NCBI GenBank assembly: GCA_003707065.3
Contig: PPXM03000006.1
Span: 124,001-188,000, forward strand
From: Trigonopsis variabilis
Taxonomy: Eukaryota > Ascomycota > Trigonopsidomycetes > Trigonopsidales > Trigonopsidaceae
Direction: 5' to 3'
Length of the DNA: 64,000 bases
The translations under genes and the position numbers were made by a program. How positions within the stretch are numbered: the first letter of the stretch is position 1; every line of letters begins with the position of its first letter. Under the pieces are notes generated by a model. That model ran no database searches, was not told the DNA's origin, and saw nothing but the letters and a program-made list of their open reading frames with translations. Below are positions 25,169 to 37,300 of this stretch, piece after piece.

Positions 25169-25387
25169 CCGACGGTCAAGCAAAGAAAGTGGTTGAGAAG
25201 ATGAGAAGAGTCGGTCCGCGGGAGACCTTGAAAGGAATGTTGGCAGGCACGATCGTTGTGTCGTTACACTTTTAGATGGACATGACCAGTAGCGGTGCAA
25301 CAGTGTCGAGATGGGGAAGAAGCTTACGGGGACTTACGGAAAATCCTTCAAGACCGTCATCTATATAATTCGTGAACTGCTCAGAAT

Positions 25388-26820
25388 TCAAGCCAATCGC
25401 TTAATGACTTCATCAGTGAAACGTTGGGTGGTGGCGGTACCCTTAAGGTCGCCGGTGATGTTCTCCTTGCCAGAAGCAATGGTAGAGAGAACGGCATGCT
25501 CGATCTTGTCAGCATAAGAGTTGAGACCCATATGGTGAAGCATCATAACAGAGGACATAAGTAAGGCAGTGGGGTTAGCCAAGTTCTTTCCGGCGATATC
25601 GGGGGCAGAACCGTGGACAGCCTCGAAAATGGAGACCTTATCACCCATGTTACCGGAAGGAGTGAGACCAAGACCGCCAATGAGACCAGAGCACATGTCG
25701 GATAAGATATCACCGTAGAGGTTAGGCATGACCATGACGTAGGACTTGTAAGGAGCAGGGTCAGTGACGATTCGCAAGCAGGTGTTGTCGAGCAATTCGG
25801 CCTTGAGCTCGATATCGGGGAAGTCCTTTGCAACTTCCTGAGCGGTGGCAAGGAAAAGACCATCAGCTTGTTTCATAATGGAAGCTTTGTGGACGACAAG
25901 GACTTCTTTTCGGTTGACGGATCGAGCATACTCAAAAGCAAAACGAAGGACACGCTCGGAGGCTTTTCGAGTGATAAGCTTGATGGATTGGACGACGCCG
26001 GGGACAACAATATGTTCAATACCCGAATATTCACCCTCGGTGTTTTCTCGGATCAAGACAGTATCGACATTGTCGTAGGGGGTCTTGTATCCAACAACAG
26101 AACGACAAGGTCGTAAGTTGGCGAATAAGTTGAATGTTCGTCGAAGAGTCAAGTTCAAGGAAACATGGCCTTTACCAATAGGAGTAGCCAAAGGACCCTT
26201 AAGAGCGACCTTGTTCTTGAAAATTGACTCCACCGCTTCATCGGCAATGGCAGTCTTTCCATCCTTGAAGACGGGTCCAACATTGACAGGCTCCCACTTG
26301 ATGGGCACCTAAGGGGTTAATAACACATTTGGAGTAAAATTACTCACCTCAGCCGCGGCATAGATCTTTTTGACGGCAGCAGAGATTTCAGGACCGATGC
26401 CTAGTGCTGTTAGACAGATGACGCCAGAGGACCTTACCATCTCCTTCAATTAATGTGACAGTGTATTTTCCCTAATGCTCATAAACGCCAGAGAGGCATT
26501 GACCTCTCTGGTCCATTCCTATGTTAGTCAATTCTTGGTTCGACTTGACATGAAGACTCGGGAGAGCCGGAACTCAACCGCTTTGCCATGATCTCGGCTA
26601 AAAGATCACAATACACTCCCTCAATTCTCTTGCGATGTCAAAATCGATCAATCACTTACATCAGCTCCCTTTTCACCGGTAAAAGCGGCAATACCTTTAT
26701 TTCGTCGAGCAAGAAGAACTCGGTTCTAAGGTTAGATATTTTCGGCACAATTACTCTGCCTACCGAAGAAATACCAGTCTTGGCCAAAGGGCGGGCAAAC
26801 TGCTTCACGTAAAGAGACAT
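25388..26820 (-). CDS. IDH2: mitochondrial NAD-dependent isocitrate dehydrogenase, catalytic subunit
   Basis: TCA-cycle enzyme converting isocitrate to 2-oxoglutarate in the mitochondrial matrix. Five exons: 26764-26820, 26660-26725, 26438-26471, 26348-26400 and 25388-26308; product 376 aa. Introns are 38, 188, 37 and 39 nt. The start [14 protein letters not shown] is a typical mitochondrial presequence. Exon joins rebuild GADGKYTV and EGDGIGPEI, and the body has [22 protein letters not shown] and GSAPDIAG. The substrate-site pattern fits Idh2 rather than the regulatory Idh1. The second intron is five times longer than its neighbours and contains a strong hairpin near its 3' end. Codon bias is high. 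Confidence 0.94.
26472..26659 (-). other. long structured intron in IDH2
   Basis: 188-nt intron between the codons for GAD and GKY. Its branch-like GACTAAC lies at 26523-26529, followed at once by an unused ATAG (AG at 26519-26520). Then comes a perfect 9-bp stem (26503-26511 with 26488-26496, 6-nt loop), and only then the true acceptor AG at 26472-26473. Confidence 0.7.
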
Positions 26821-27698
26821 TGATGTAGAAACTGTCGGGAGGAAACAAGCGAGTCTTGTCTTGGTGAGGATGCATTTGATTTGCCGACAAGGCCGCTTCC
26901 GGCTGTTACGCGACAACAGAATGGGTTGGGAATAGAAAGAATGCGATGATGATCTGCCCTTTAGGAGAACTACGAACCAGCAGATCAATATGAAACCCGA
27001 CTCAAAATAATGTTATAGCTGTTCTGAGCATGAAGACTCTTAATTTCTCATTTCCTCAGCTTGTCGCTATTCACCATCCACTTTCTTCCTTTCTCGGCGG
27101 ACCACGTGATGATGCCGCTACCCTGTCTGTCTGTCGAGTGAATTTATCCATGAATTTATCCGGTTCGCTCTACGTTCTTGGAGGCATTGTATGTGAGGCA
27201 AATTGATGCAGAAGAATGTGGATGGACAGTACATGCTCGATACTGTGAGAATTCCGTCACAAAACTCTCCTGTCGAGTTTGGTATTCATCCTATTTCTAG
27301 GGCGTCATTAGGCAGCATGAATGTCAGGTCTACTACTCATAACGCAAAGTCCTCGGTCTTCTCGGACAGCTACAATGCCAGATACGAACTTATATGTATA
27401 TTCTGAGATTGAAGAGTATTTGTAGTCAATATCATCCGGATATGTGTGAAAGCAAGAGATATGGGAGCCTCTCATCAACATGCTGCCCTAGGCAAAAATA
27501 GGCAGCACCAGTTTTTGATAGAAACTAACACATTACCCGTAAAGAACTCTCTAGGCCATTTTGGAAAGTCACCTTCTGAAAGAAAAGGCGTTGGAGCGAA
27601 ACAGGAAAGTCGTAATTATCTCTAGGGATTTGTCGCAGTAGAGACAGAGCAGCGCACAGTCGTCATCAACCAAGCGCCAGCCTCTTCTAGCAGGAGCA
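26821..27698. promoter_or_regulatory. divergent region between IDH2 and SEC5
   Basis: About 880 bp between two divergent starts. One CACGTG core (27103-27108, followed by AT) lies about 280 bp from the IDH2 start. Short open frames here have no family similarity. I see no RNA gene. Confidence 0.5.
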
Positions 27699-30122
27699 AT
27701 GGCACAACTCCTACAGCACTATGGGCTATCAAATTTGGATCCACAGGAATGGGAAGCCGATGAGGGGACCGTGTCATCTTCATTACCTCAAGATGAGTCT
27801 GATCCTTTGGGCTTGAAACCATCGGTTATGACTGTCCTAAGATCACGGAATATCCCAGTCGACACCGATTCACGAGTTCGAAGTAAATATCTCATTTCGT
27901 CCAAAAAGTTCTCTCCCAGTGCATTATTACGGGATGTTCACTATGATGCTTCGTATCCTCAATTGGTGGCTTCGCTCGATCATCTCGAAGCGTCGATAGA
28001 CAGACAATCTGAAGACCTTAAAACCCTGGTTCATTTGAATTTCGGTCATTTTGTTCGCGTGAAGGATACATTGGATGATGTCTATGCGCTTATGAAAAGT
28101 CAGACTCTGAATCAAAAGTCGGATTGGGGTCTGGCTCCAGTACGAGATGCCACGGCAGAAACAACGGCCAAGGCAGCCCTGATAATGAAACCAGTTCTAG
28201 ATAATAAGGCCAAGGCAGACAGATTACGGTCGTCCTTGTACATTCTCGACAAATATCGATACCTTTTTAACCTACCTTCAACACTTCAGGCCGCCATCCG
28301 TCGATCCGATCATGATTCACTGCTTCGTGATTACAAAAAGGGTCGCGACATGTTAGAAGAAGCAAGGCAAGCAACTGATTCTTTGTCTAATGAGGCTGCT
28401 CTTCAGCAACGACGGATCACTGAGCGCATATGGTCTCACATCACTATCGTGGTTGATCGCTACAAAGGCGAAGTTTGGAAAAAACTGGCTACAACTGGCC
28501 CTGACCAAGACTTTCTCCTCCTTATTTCGGTGCTCCTAGACCTTGGCGTCGTCGACAGTCCCATTGTGATCTGGCTATCATCTCAGACCGCAGCAATTGG
28601 TGCATATCTTGACGAGACATCATCCGATATCCGGTCTAAAATATCTGGACTGCGCTCTCAAATCCTGTCTCGACGCAAACTTGCTAACCAAGATCCAATC
28701 AAAAAGGCAAACTTGGATTCCCTGAGACTCAAACACCTAACCGAAAAGAATCACAACTACCTGTCTTCTCCTGAACTCTTTCTGACTTTTCCCGACATTT
28801 TAGAGGCCTGGATTGTGCTCAAAAACTCTGCTCAGCGTCTGGCTGGTAATGGAAGCGATAAAATTACTACTTTCTGGGATTGTGCTGCTGGGTTCTTAAA
28901 CGGACGATTTCAAAAAACGTTACCTACAGGCTGGCACAGTCAGTCAAGGCGGCATCTCAATCTCTCCTCTACTGAAGCTAATGAGACCATTGCGGGCGTA
29001 CAAGACCTCATCACCCGACTTTGCAATCACGTCTCTGCCGTCTTTGGCGACTCCGAGAATTTTCTTCCTCCTGGATCGAATGCTCTTGCGGCCGGGACTT
29101 TCTTGGCCGATATAATTGATATATTGTCGAAACACTTTGAATCTTTGGCTGGCCATAAGGGGTTGACATCTTCTGAAGTCCTTGTTTCGACGCTGTCATC
29201 GATCAGACGTTCTTTTGTCCTCACCATGTGCAAATGTTGGGAATCTGACTGCGAGATACTGACTGGTCCTTCTGTGACTTCGGTCGTTGTCCATGACTAC
29301 CAAGAAAAGGTTCTCAAATCTCTTGGTCGCATCGCATTCAGTGGTGGTGCTATTCTTCCTTCTCCGGATGCTAAACTGGTTGCCGATATTCAGGGTAGAT
29401 TTGTAAAAGCAAACGTGACCATTCAACAAGGAGTTGTTGCTCAGGCCAAAGCTGGAGGTGACGTGGGGATATTATCTGCAGTTAGCGAATTACGCGAACT
29501 CCGGAAGAGAACTATGCCTGATCTCCACCGAATATTTGACAATATCTTTCATGTTAATATGTCTAAAATTTTGGAAGACCTTCAACAGACTATTGGAGAC
29601 CATGAAGAGGCCCTGTTCGGAGCCTATGTGGAGCCTCGGATATCAAATGTTAGATCGCTAATCATGGACGGCGTAAAAGCAAAACAATGGGATAGTCGGA
29701 TCGATACAAAGGAACCGGCTAAGGTCACAAATGTTGATGGTTACATTTTTGAAGCCTTGCTACTTGTCGTCATGACCCATGCTGCTTCCTCCAAAGATGC
29801 TCCTAGACTGCTTCCGCAGATCTTGGCCACACTAGGTGAACGGGCAAGCGCGGCTCTAATGGACGCGTTTAGGAGTGTCGACTCAATGTCAGCTACCGGT
29901 GCGTTGCAAGCTACTGTGGACGTGAGATTTTTCTTGAAGACGCTGGGAGCCTATGCAAGTTCGAGGGCCGCCGAATATGGGCAGCGCGCTCTGACAGCAG
30001 TAGTAGATATTTCTGGAGTGAAAATCAACGAGTCTAGTCCCGAGTGGGCTACCGTAAGTGAGATTTTGACTACAGCTTCGGAAGCAACGTCTTTAGACTT
30101 TTATTGTTTGAAGGCCAGATGA
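27699..30122 (+). CDS. SEC5: exocyst complex subunit Sec5
   Basis: Subunit of the exocyst, which tethers secretory vesicles to the plasma membrane. A single exon of 807 aa, in the range of fungal Sec5. The N-terminus LLQHYGLSNLDPQEW and the segment reading LLRDVHYDASY...SEDLKTLVHLNFGHFVRVKDTLDDVY match the conserved Sec5 N-terminal helical region; the remainder is all-helical CATCHR-like sequence. No membrane segment is present. Its stop lies 25 bp from the stop of the convergent kinase gene, so the two transcripts must overlap or terminate very tightly. Confidence 0.88.
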   Translation: MAQLLQHYGLSNLDPQEWEADEGTVSSSLPQDESDPLGLKPSVMTVLRSRNIPVDTDSRVRSKYLISSKKFSPSALLRDVHYDASYPQLVASLDHLEASIDRQSEDLKTLVHLNFGHFVRVKDTLDDVYALMKSQTLNQKSDWGLAPVRDATAETTAKAALIMKPVLDNKAKADRLRSSLYILDKYRYLFNLPSTLQAAIRRSDHDSLLRDYKKGRDMLEEARQATDSLSNEAALQQRRITERIWSHITIVVDRYKGEVWKKLATTGPDQDFLLLISVLLDLGVVDSPIVIWLSSQTAAIGAYLDETSSDIRSKISGLRSQILSRRKLANQDPIKKANLDSLRLKHLTEKNHNYLSSPELFLTFPDILEAWIVLKNSAQRLAGNGSDKITTFWDCAAGFLNGRFQKTLPTGWHSQSRRHLNLSSTEANETIAGVQDLITRLCNHVSAVFGDSENFLPPGSNALAAGTFLADIIDILSKHFESLAGHKGLTSSEVLVSTLSSIRRSFVLTMCKCWESDCEILTGPSVTSVVVHDYQEKVLKSLGRIAFSGGAILPSPDAKLVADIQGRFVKANVTIQQGVVAQAKAGGDVGILSAVSELRELRKRTMPDLHRIFDNIFHVNMSKILEDLQQTIGDHEEALFGAYVEPRISNVRSLIMDGVKAKQWDSRIDTKEPAKVTNVDGYIFEALLLVVMTHAASSKDAPRLLPQILATLGERASAALMDAFRSVDSMSATGALQATVDVRFFLKTLGAYASSRAAEYGQRALTAVVDISGVKINESSPEWATVSEILTTASEATSLDFYCLKAR

Positions 30123-30147
30123 AGGGGTTTCTCTTATTGTTTGGAGT

Positions 30148-31415
30148 TTACTTTTCCGGTGCCACGCGGGTTCTTGGAGGAATGCGAGGGCTTAAAAGAC
30201 TGATATAGACGTCCGTTCCCCAGCCGTAGTAGCTTTGGAGTGTCAGATTACCGCCAAAATATTCAGCATAAGCCCGACTGAGAGGCAAACCATAGCCCAT
30301 GCCAGCGAGCGTAGAGCCACCTTCGCCAGGCGGCGAATTGAGGGTCGAAAACCCGGTGCCTTCGTTGTTTTCGAATGTCGTAAAGGCATAGGACCATATG
30401 CTGCTCTCACTACTTGGATCGATGCCTCCGCCTCTGTCGCGGATGCGGAGGACAACCGAATCCAGGTCGGCATCCTTAGATGATGAGGCTTTGACGATTG
30501 TGACCACCACTGGCTCATCATCTGTCCGTCCCGCTTCCACTGTAGCACGAAAAGCATTCTTCAAAACCTCGGTGAGGATGTATTCTAGATGGACAGGAAC
30601 ATAGGCAAACTCGACGTCTTCACCATGGTCTATCTGAACAGGGGGAACGACACCATATTTGATATCGGTGATGTCTCCGACAAATTGAGCAGTGGTGCGA
30701 ATGATATCTGCAGGGCGGAGGTGTGTGTCGACTACTCCAATAAATCCTGGAGCAATAGGTCTAGTGAGTGCGATGTGGTGTTCGGCCAAGAGTCGAGTGC
30801 CTATTCTGGCTTTCAGATGGGTATCTATGAACGTATTTATGATGTCTGGGGTGACATACGCAGCACACTCGACAAATCCTTTAGATAAAGTAGGGATGGT
30901 ATCTGAATGCGCCTGGACAAGGTCGGCTAAATGGATAACAAACTTGTCGTTTTCTTCCGCGGTGCTAGGAGGTTTCCAGCTGTATAAATCCGTAAGTGAC
31001 GACAAGTAAAGATTGTAGATTCTTGATATATGCGGATTCAAGACTACCAGGTACGGCAGATTCCGTAAGTCGATCAATCGATGGGCGAGTCTCTGTAGTG
31101 GTCAATCAATCACATCGTGCTGTCTAAACGTACCACCAAGATCTGATAAAGAGTCTTTTCCGCATTCTCAACGAGCTGCTTCTCTGATAATGGTTCATAT
31201 CCGGTTTTTATCAGATTCTCAAGCTTTATTTTATGTTCAGGAATGACTGATAACTAACGTCAGAGTGTTCGCCGAAACCGGTGACTCACTTTGGATAGCA
31301 ATTCCCGAATTGAGCTATCAGAGTAAGCATGATTTTCTTTGGAAACTGGAGCTAAAGAGAGATTCCGGCAGAACCGGCATATCTGTCTTCTTGGCCACAA
31401 AATGGCTCTGTGCAT
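30148..31415 (-). CDS. mitochondrial pyruvate/branched-chain ketoacid dehydrogenase kinase
   Basis: Mitochondrial protein kinase of the histidine-kinase-like (GHKL) fold that phosphorylates and switches off a 2-oxoacid dehydrogenase E1; fungal relatives are Pkp1/Pkp2. Exons are 31290-31415, 31134-31253 and 30148-31092, with introns of 36 and 41 nt; product 396 aa. The N-terminus MHRAILWPRRQICRFCRNLS is a clear presequence. The helical domain includes RLAHRLIDLRNLPYLVVLNPHI. The ATP site shows EVLKNAFRAT (N-box), RDRGGGI (G1) and GYGLPLSRAYAEYFGG (G2). I cannot tell pyruvate from branched-chain specificity by eye. Confidence 0.9.
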
Positions 31416-32603
31416 TGAAAACGATATTCCGTCGTCCGTCGTCCAACCGGTGGGGTAGCCTCCGCTCCTGTGATGGGTGTGTATCTGGCTGCTGCTGCTA
31501 CCACACCCTCTCCAGCTGTCAAGAAGACAGCATCATTAGGCACGATATACCAGGATTACTTTAGAACTACTCTGGTGTTTGATATGTTCGTGACAAGAAT
31601 ATAAAACTGGAACTGAAAACCTACATTCCTAAGTAGGAAAATCTGCAATGATAATAGTTGTATTTGCTTGATATTTGTTTGCTTTCACTTCATGAGCGTT
31701 CCACTAGTATTTCTGGCCTAATTGAGTTGTATAGAGGCATTCTGCAATCTTATGGGTGTCTCGCTTCCGCATAGGTCGCGTATGTGTATTATTCAGTCTG
31801 TCCTAGTGTTATCATCGATAGAAAGCTAATATACGTTTATATAAGTTATATATAAATTTTACAGAGATGCACTTCTTACAATCGTACAACCGTGATATAC
31901 ATACACTGAGATCGGCGATAGGCTATAGTGATATTTCAAAAGTCATAGTCTTGAGGGGTCCTTTCTTATTCTGCCTTCAAAGTAGCCTTGCTGTTAGCAT
32001 GTCTCATTTGACCTCAAGAACTGTGCCATAAATTAAGTATTAGACTTAGTCCCTCAGCCCAACTATGAGAAGCACATCCACAGTCGCTGACCATCTGTGA
32101 AGAATCTGTCCTCTCTGCAATTCTCTGGTCATATTGCTAGTAGTCAGGCCTCTTTTCGAGCGAATTAATCGGCGCTCCTGGAGTTCGTGAAGCATTTTCT
32201 AAGCGATCAAGAAGGATATCATGAATGTGACTCTCAGATATAATAGAAATGCATATTTACGGGATTTTCTAAAAAAAACAATTGTGACTGTTTGCCTTCA
32301 CAAATTCTTTATAGTACTGCTAGAGTGTGCAAGAAATTTGATGTCCCCGGAAGACCTCCATAAGATGCAGGACCAATTTATAGAGACGGGATTCTAGGTC
32401 TTCAGAAAAGCATGTTTCTATACATAACTGAACTCGAGAGATCTGGGGTGAACAATATTCCGATAAGCAGCTGGTGAGTTGATTAACGAGAGAGTGAATT
32501 CGCGGGGTGATCTACATGTCATCATCTGCGAGTGAATCGGGTCTCGATTTATTTTGAGGTCAGGGCCTTATCTTTGGTCTATAGAGTCAGCCAGGATAGC
32601 CAG

Positions 32604-32655
32604 TTTCTATCAACAGCTTATCCTGGGACTGTTCCGAGAGATGAGTTGATAGAAA
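32604..32655. repeat. 11-bp perfect inverted repeat with 30-nt spacer
   Basis: TTTCTATCAAC at 32604-32614 is exactly complementary to GTTGATAGAAA at 32645-32655. It could form a stem in RNA or DNA; no flanking duplication was seen that would mark a transposon. Confidence 0.6.
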
Positions 32656-32691
32656 GGATGTCAGCTCCCCTGTATCGTCGGTCATGACATC

Positions 32692-32715
32692 ATGATGATG
32701 ATGATGATGATGATG
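32692..32715. repeat. (ATG)8 trinucleotide microsatellite
   Basis: Eight perfect ATG units. The tract sits between TGACATCAT (32685-32693) and ATGATGTCA (32710-32718), so the whole block is close to palindromic. Confidence 0.8.
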
Positions 32716-33014
32716 TCAGCGGCACCGAACAACAAAGAAATTACGCTTGTAATTGTCTGTTCATAAGGTAAAGACCTTCATGGGGAAGATATGTTATACT
32801 ATTCAAGTGAAGAGATCAATTTCCTAAAGCAAGGCTTTTCAATCACAGCAATTGATAGGCTCCTCGTTTGAAAGCTGACACGGCATGTGATAGATGATTG
32901 TCTCTTACAGCATCACTGCAAAATTTCGAAAATATCATCAATTAAGAATCGATATAAACATAAAACTACATCGAAAACTAATCAGGTCCCTTAAGAGAGA
33001 TTGAAGATTCGTGA

Positions 33015-33306
33015 TTAAGAAGACTCCTTGGGAGCATTTTGACCATCTTGAATCTTCACTTCCTCGTCGTTGTAGACAGCCTCGACATCCTTGTGGTTCT
33101 TCAAGATATGTACTTTATCCTTAGGAAAAGTGACAGCGAATCCCTTGAACAAGCTGTACTCATGCTTAATCTTTCCACCGACATCTTCAAATGACTTTTT
33201 AACAGCGTCAAGGTTGGCGGCTTTCTTGAGGTGCACCTGTAAATTAGCTCACTTAGCCTTAATCATCACTCACAATAAATGTATCGTCTTTCTTTTCTTC
33301 TGCCAT
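33015..33306 (-). CDS. PBI2: I9-type proteinase B inhibitor (Pbi2-like)
   Basis: Small cytosolic inhibitor of the vacuolar subtilisin proteinase B, related to the I9 propeptide; the yeast protein also acts in vacuole fusion. Exons are 33274-33306 and 33015-33236 with a 37-nt intron; product 84 aa. The exon join gives MAEEKKDDTFI followed by VHLKKAANLDAVK, and the rest has the I9 pattern (GGKIKHEYSLFKGFAVTFP). There is no signal peptide, as expected for a free cytosolic inhibitor rather than a propeptide. An AGGGG (stress-element-like) occurs upstream near 33392. Confidence 0.88.
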
Positions 33307-34300
33307 TTCTGTTGTTAAAGAGAGGTCCAAGTGTGGGATGATTCCGATCTTATATAGGAGACAACCGGTGGCCACGCGATCGTGCGGCAGCAGGGGTTAT
33401 CCGGCTTTTTGGCCCCAGCTTCTGTATCGACTTCTTAAACCACTACATTATTTCCGATTGTGGGACTAGATGACCTGCGGATCAGTTGCGAAAACAATGC
33501 AGCCGATACTAGCCTAAAATTCTGACGAAAATCACAGTTGTGCCTTGTGACTTTTCTTTTCAATTATTCTTTTCCTTAACAGAAGCCGCGTGCCACAAAG
33601 GTGGGGTGCCACGCGACATGTCGATGAAGAGTTCTAAAAGATTGTCGGCCTGAAAGTTGAGACTAACTTGAGGTAAATTTTGGATCGACACTCTTGAGAG
33701 GGCCAAAGTAGAAGAGGGGCGAGTCATGATTACTGCTCGACATTGAAGATAATCTTTTCTGCTGTTCACGTAGAGATAAAATCGAGAGAGAAGTGAAAGA
33801 AGCTGACAAATCCTAAAACGGTAGGACTAAATCAAGTCTTATAGAGTTCCTCCATCTTTCTGTCTTAATCGTCTATTTAGATCTCGAGCTAGGAATTAAG
33901 AAAGCTCGCTAGGTGTGTTTGTGACTGTATGATTAACATTCCCGGTCGCATCATATGCCACTGTCCTTCAATGCAAACTTAGATTATCTGAGTTTTACAG
34001 CCTATCGATATATCTAGATGCAGTACAAGTTCTTGTGCAGCGAATTATGGATAAAATGAGCTGAATGTGTTCACTGATTTTCCTATAGAGAAAAGGCCTA
34101 GGAATGTCGATCTGGGGCTGAAATATCATCCGCAACTTTGTATCATTTATTTTATAACCTGAAAATGATTCGAGATAAGGGTAGTTTATCCCAAGACCTT
34201 ATTCATTCTCATGTGTTCTCGGTAACGGCGTAGCATAAGGCTAGTTGGGACATTTGAAAATTTTCTTTATAGGGTTGTTCGACTCGAGCCAAATCCAACG
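33307..34300. other. divergent intergenic region between PBI2 and BMS1
   Basis: About 1 kb between divergent starts. A pyrimidine-rich stretch ending TTTATAG just before the BMS1 start could be the 3' end of a leader intron, but I cannot define its donor. No further gene recognised. Confidence 0.45.
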
Positions 34301-37300
34301 ATGGAGCAGACTAACAAAGTCCACCGTTCAGGATCGAACGTTGGAAAGACAAAGCGAAGACTGCATGCAAATGGTCATAATGCTAAGGCTTTTGGTGTCG
34401 CTTCTGGAGTTCGAGCGGAGCGGATGGCTAGACGGAACGCGGATCTCCAAGAAAAGAAATTTCATGTGCCTATGGTAAATAGGACACCGGATGATGACCC
34501 TCCTCCATTTATTGTTACGATCATGGGCCCTCCTGGGGTCGGCAAAACAACATTGATGAAATCATTGATTCGCCGGTATACAAAGCAGACTTTAAACAAT
34601 ATCCAAGGACCGGTAACAGTGGTTGCAGGCAAGAATCGACGGTTTACCTTCATTGAATGCCCTAATGACATGTGTGCTATGCTTGATCTAGCCAAAGTCT
34701 CTGACCTGGTTCTCTTGTTGGTGGACTGTAATTTTGGCCTGGAAATGGAAACTATGGAGTTCCTTAATATGCTTGCTCCTCATGGAATGCCCCGAGTCAT
34801 GGCGGTGGCTACTCATCTTGATCTCTTCCGGAATCCGCAGACGTTGCGCGATGCCAAAAAACGATTGAAGCGTCGATTGGGAACAGAAATCTATGCTGGA
34901 GCCAAGCTATTTAATTTATCAGGTGTTATTAATGGCCGGTATCCAGACCGAGAGGTCTTGAATCTCTCGCGCTTCCTAGGAGTGATGAAGTTCCGTCCTC
35001 TCAAATGGAGAAATGAACATCCGTATCTACTGGCAGATCGAGTGGTTGACCTCACTCATCCTACTTTGATAGAGTCTGATCCTAAATGCGACCGTAAGAT
35101 GGCTATTTACGGATATCTCCACGGTACCGCTTTGCCCTCGTCTCGAGCCAGAGTTCATATTCCAGGGGCTGGCGATTTTACCATCAAATCTGTTGAACAT
35201 CTCCCTGATCCTTGTCCCACGCCTTCATTCATCAAAAAACTCGAGGATAATGGAGTTAAACGCCGACGTCGTCTAGACGACAAACAAAAGAAAGTCTATG
35301 CGCCCATGAGTGATGTTGGTGGAGTGATGGTTGATAAAGATGCTGTTTATATTACTGTTGGCCATAGTGATTTCGACGCAAGTGCACCAAAAGGTGTCGG
35401 AGAGCAAATGATTGTCGACCTCCAGAAAAGTCGGGTTGCACTAGGTGAAAGTGGAAATACTGATACCATCAGACTTACTTCCACCGGTAAAGCGCTGTCT
35501 AGTGTGCAAGAGGACGACTATGAAGGAGAAGAAGGAGTGGATAGTGGAAGAAAGGTATTACGATCAGGGCGACCTGCTACTCGGATAGATGAGCCAGTGT
35601 CTGAAGGAGAATTATCAGAGGATGACTTTGAGAATGATGACGGTGCTACTGTTCTGAACGAGGGAATGGGAGATGAGTCAGATGAAGAACAGGATGCGTG
35701 GGAGGACAAAGGGTACGAATTTGCAGACTCCGATTCAGATCTTGGCGATTATGAAGAGAGTGATTTGAAGTGGAAGTCTAATCTTGCTGGTAACGCCGAA
35801 CGGGATTTCTACGCGTCATCTCGCCGGGTAGACTTGGGCAAACTGATATATTCCGAAGATAGTCCATCAGCAGTCATTGATAGATGGCGAAATCCCGAAG
35901 AGTTGGAGAATATTGATGACATGGACGTCGATGAACAAGAGGAATATTTTCGCCGCAAAGATGAACAGGATGAATTTTTCAGAAAGAAGCATGATGATGC
36001 ATCAGCTGGCCCAATAGATGAAGCCTCAGTACCTCTTTATGACGATGATGCCTTGGCTACACGATGGGAAGACCCTGAATCCTATCAAGAAGTTCAAGAT
36101 CGATTTCTGACGGGTACCCTAAAAGATGGTGAGGAGGACGACGAAGGAGAAGACGAGGGAGACTATGAAGATCTCGAGACTGGAGAGGTGTTTGGAGCCC
36201 ACGATGAAGAAGAAGAAGATGATGATGACGATGATGACGATGAAAGTGACGAGGAAGAAGAAAAGAAGGAAAAGACCATTGAAGAAGAAAGAGCCGAAAA
36301 TGCCAAGAAGAAAGAAAAGCTTCGTCTTCAGTTTGAAGAAGAGGAAACTTTTGGCCAGTCTGATGATGAAGATGGAACTGGTGCTCATGACACATGGTTC
36401 GATATGCAAAAGGCTAAAATAGCCAAACAACAAGAGATCAATAGGGCTGAATATGAAAAGATGGACCCAGCAGTACGAGAGCGAGTTGAAGGATATCGAG
36501 CTGGATGTTATGTTCGACTTGAGTTTGATGATGTTCCTTATGAATTTTCGCAATACTTTGACCCTTCATTGCCCGTCATCGTTGGAGGATTGTTGGCGAC
36601 TGAAGATCGAACAGGGTTCATCAAGGCTAGAATCAAGAGGCACAGATGGCACAAGAGAATTCTCAAGACTAACGATCCGTTGATTATAAGCCTTGGCTGG
36701 CGGCGGTTCCAGACCATTCCAATTTACACGACCTCGGATTCGCGGACTAGGAATCGCATGCTGAAATACACTCCAGAGCATATGCACTGCTTTGCTAATT
36801 TCTACGGGCCGCTTGTTTCTTCTAATACTGGATTCTGTGCTCTTACATCGGTTAGTGCCGATGATTCTTCCGCTGGCTTCCGGATTGCTGCTACTGGAAC
36901 TGTGCTTGAAGTCGACCAATCGATTGAAATCGTCAAGAAATTGAAATTGGTCGGTACCCCGAGCAAGATATTCCGAAATACTGCATTTATCAAGGATATG
37001 TTCAACTCATCGTTGGAAGTGGCCAAGTTTGAAGGTGCCAAGATCAAGACAGTCTCTGGAATTAAAGGCCAGATTAAGCGTGCCCTTAGCAAACCCGAGG
37101 GATATTTCCGAGCTGCCTTTGAGGATCGAATTTTGATGAGCGGTAAGTGGACTTTTTAAAGTATACAGCAATTAACCTTCTAGATATTGTCTTTTTGAGA
37201 GCTTGGTATCCAATAAAACCTCGAGAATTCTATAATCCAGTCAATTCACTATTAGAACAAGATCATCGAAACTGGCATGGAATGCGACTGACTGGCCGAG

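Larger units (their letters stand above)
31416..33014. other. 1.6-kb stretch without a recognised gene
   Basis: Largest empty stretch of the window, 5' of the dehydrogenase kinase and 3' of the Pbi2-like gene. It is AT-rich. It holds an 11-bp inverted repeat (32604-32614 with 32645-32655) and an (ATG)8 tract (32692-32715) flanked by complementary TGACATCAT and ATGATGTCA. No frame looks coding and no known RNA family was recognised. Confidence 0.5.

Noticed and set aside
26656-26988. 110-codon minus-strand frame at the start of IDH2
   Set aside because: Reads through IDH2 exon 1, intron 1 and exon 2; the spliced IDH2 model explains it.
31416-33014. mobile element or its terminal repeats
   Set aside because: No transposase, reverse transcriptase or target duplication is visible; the inverted repeat is short and isolated.
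36200-36260. GAT/GAC-GAA repeat as a microsatellite of interest
   Set aside because: It encodes the acidic region normal for Bms1.
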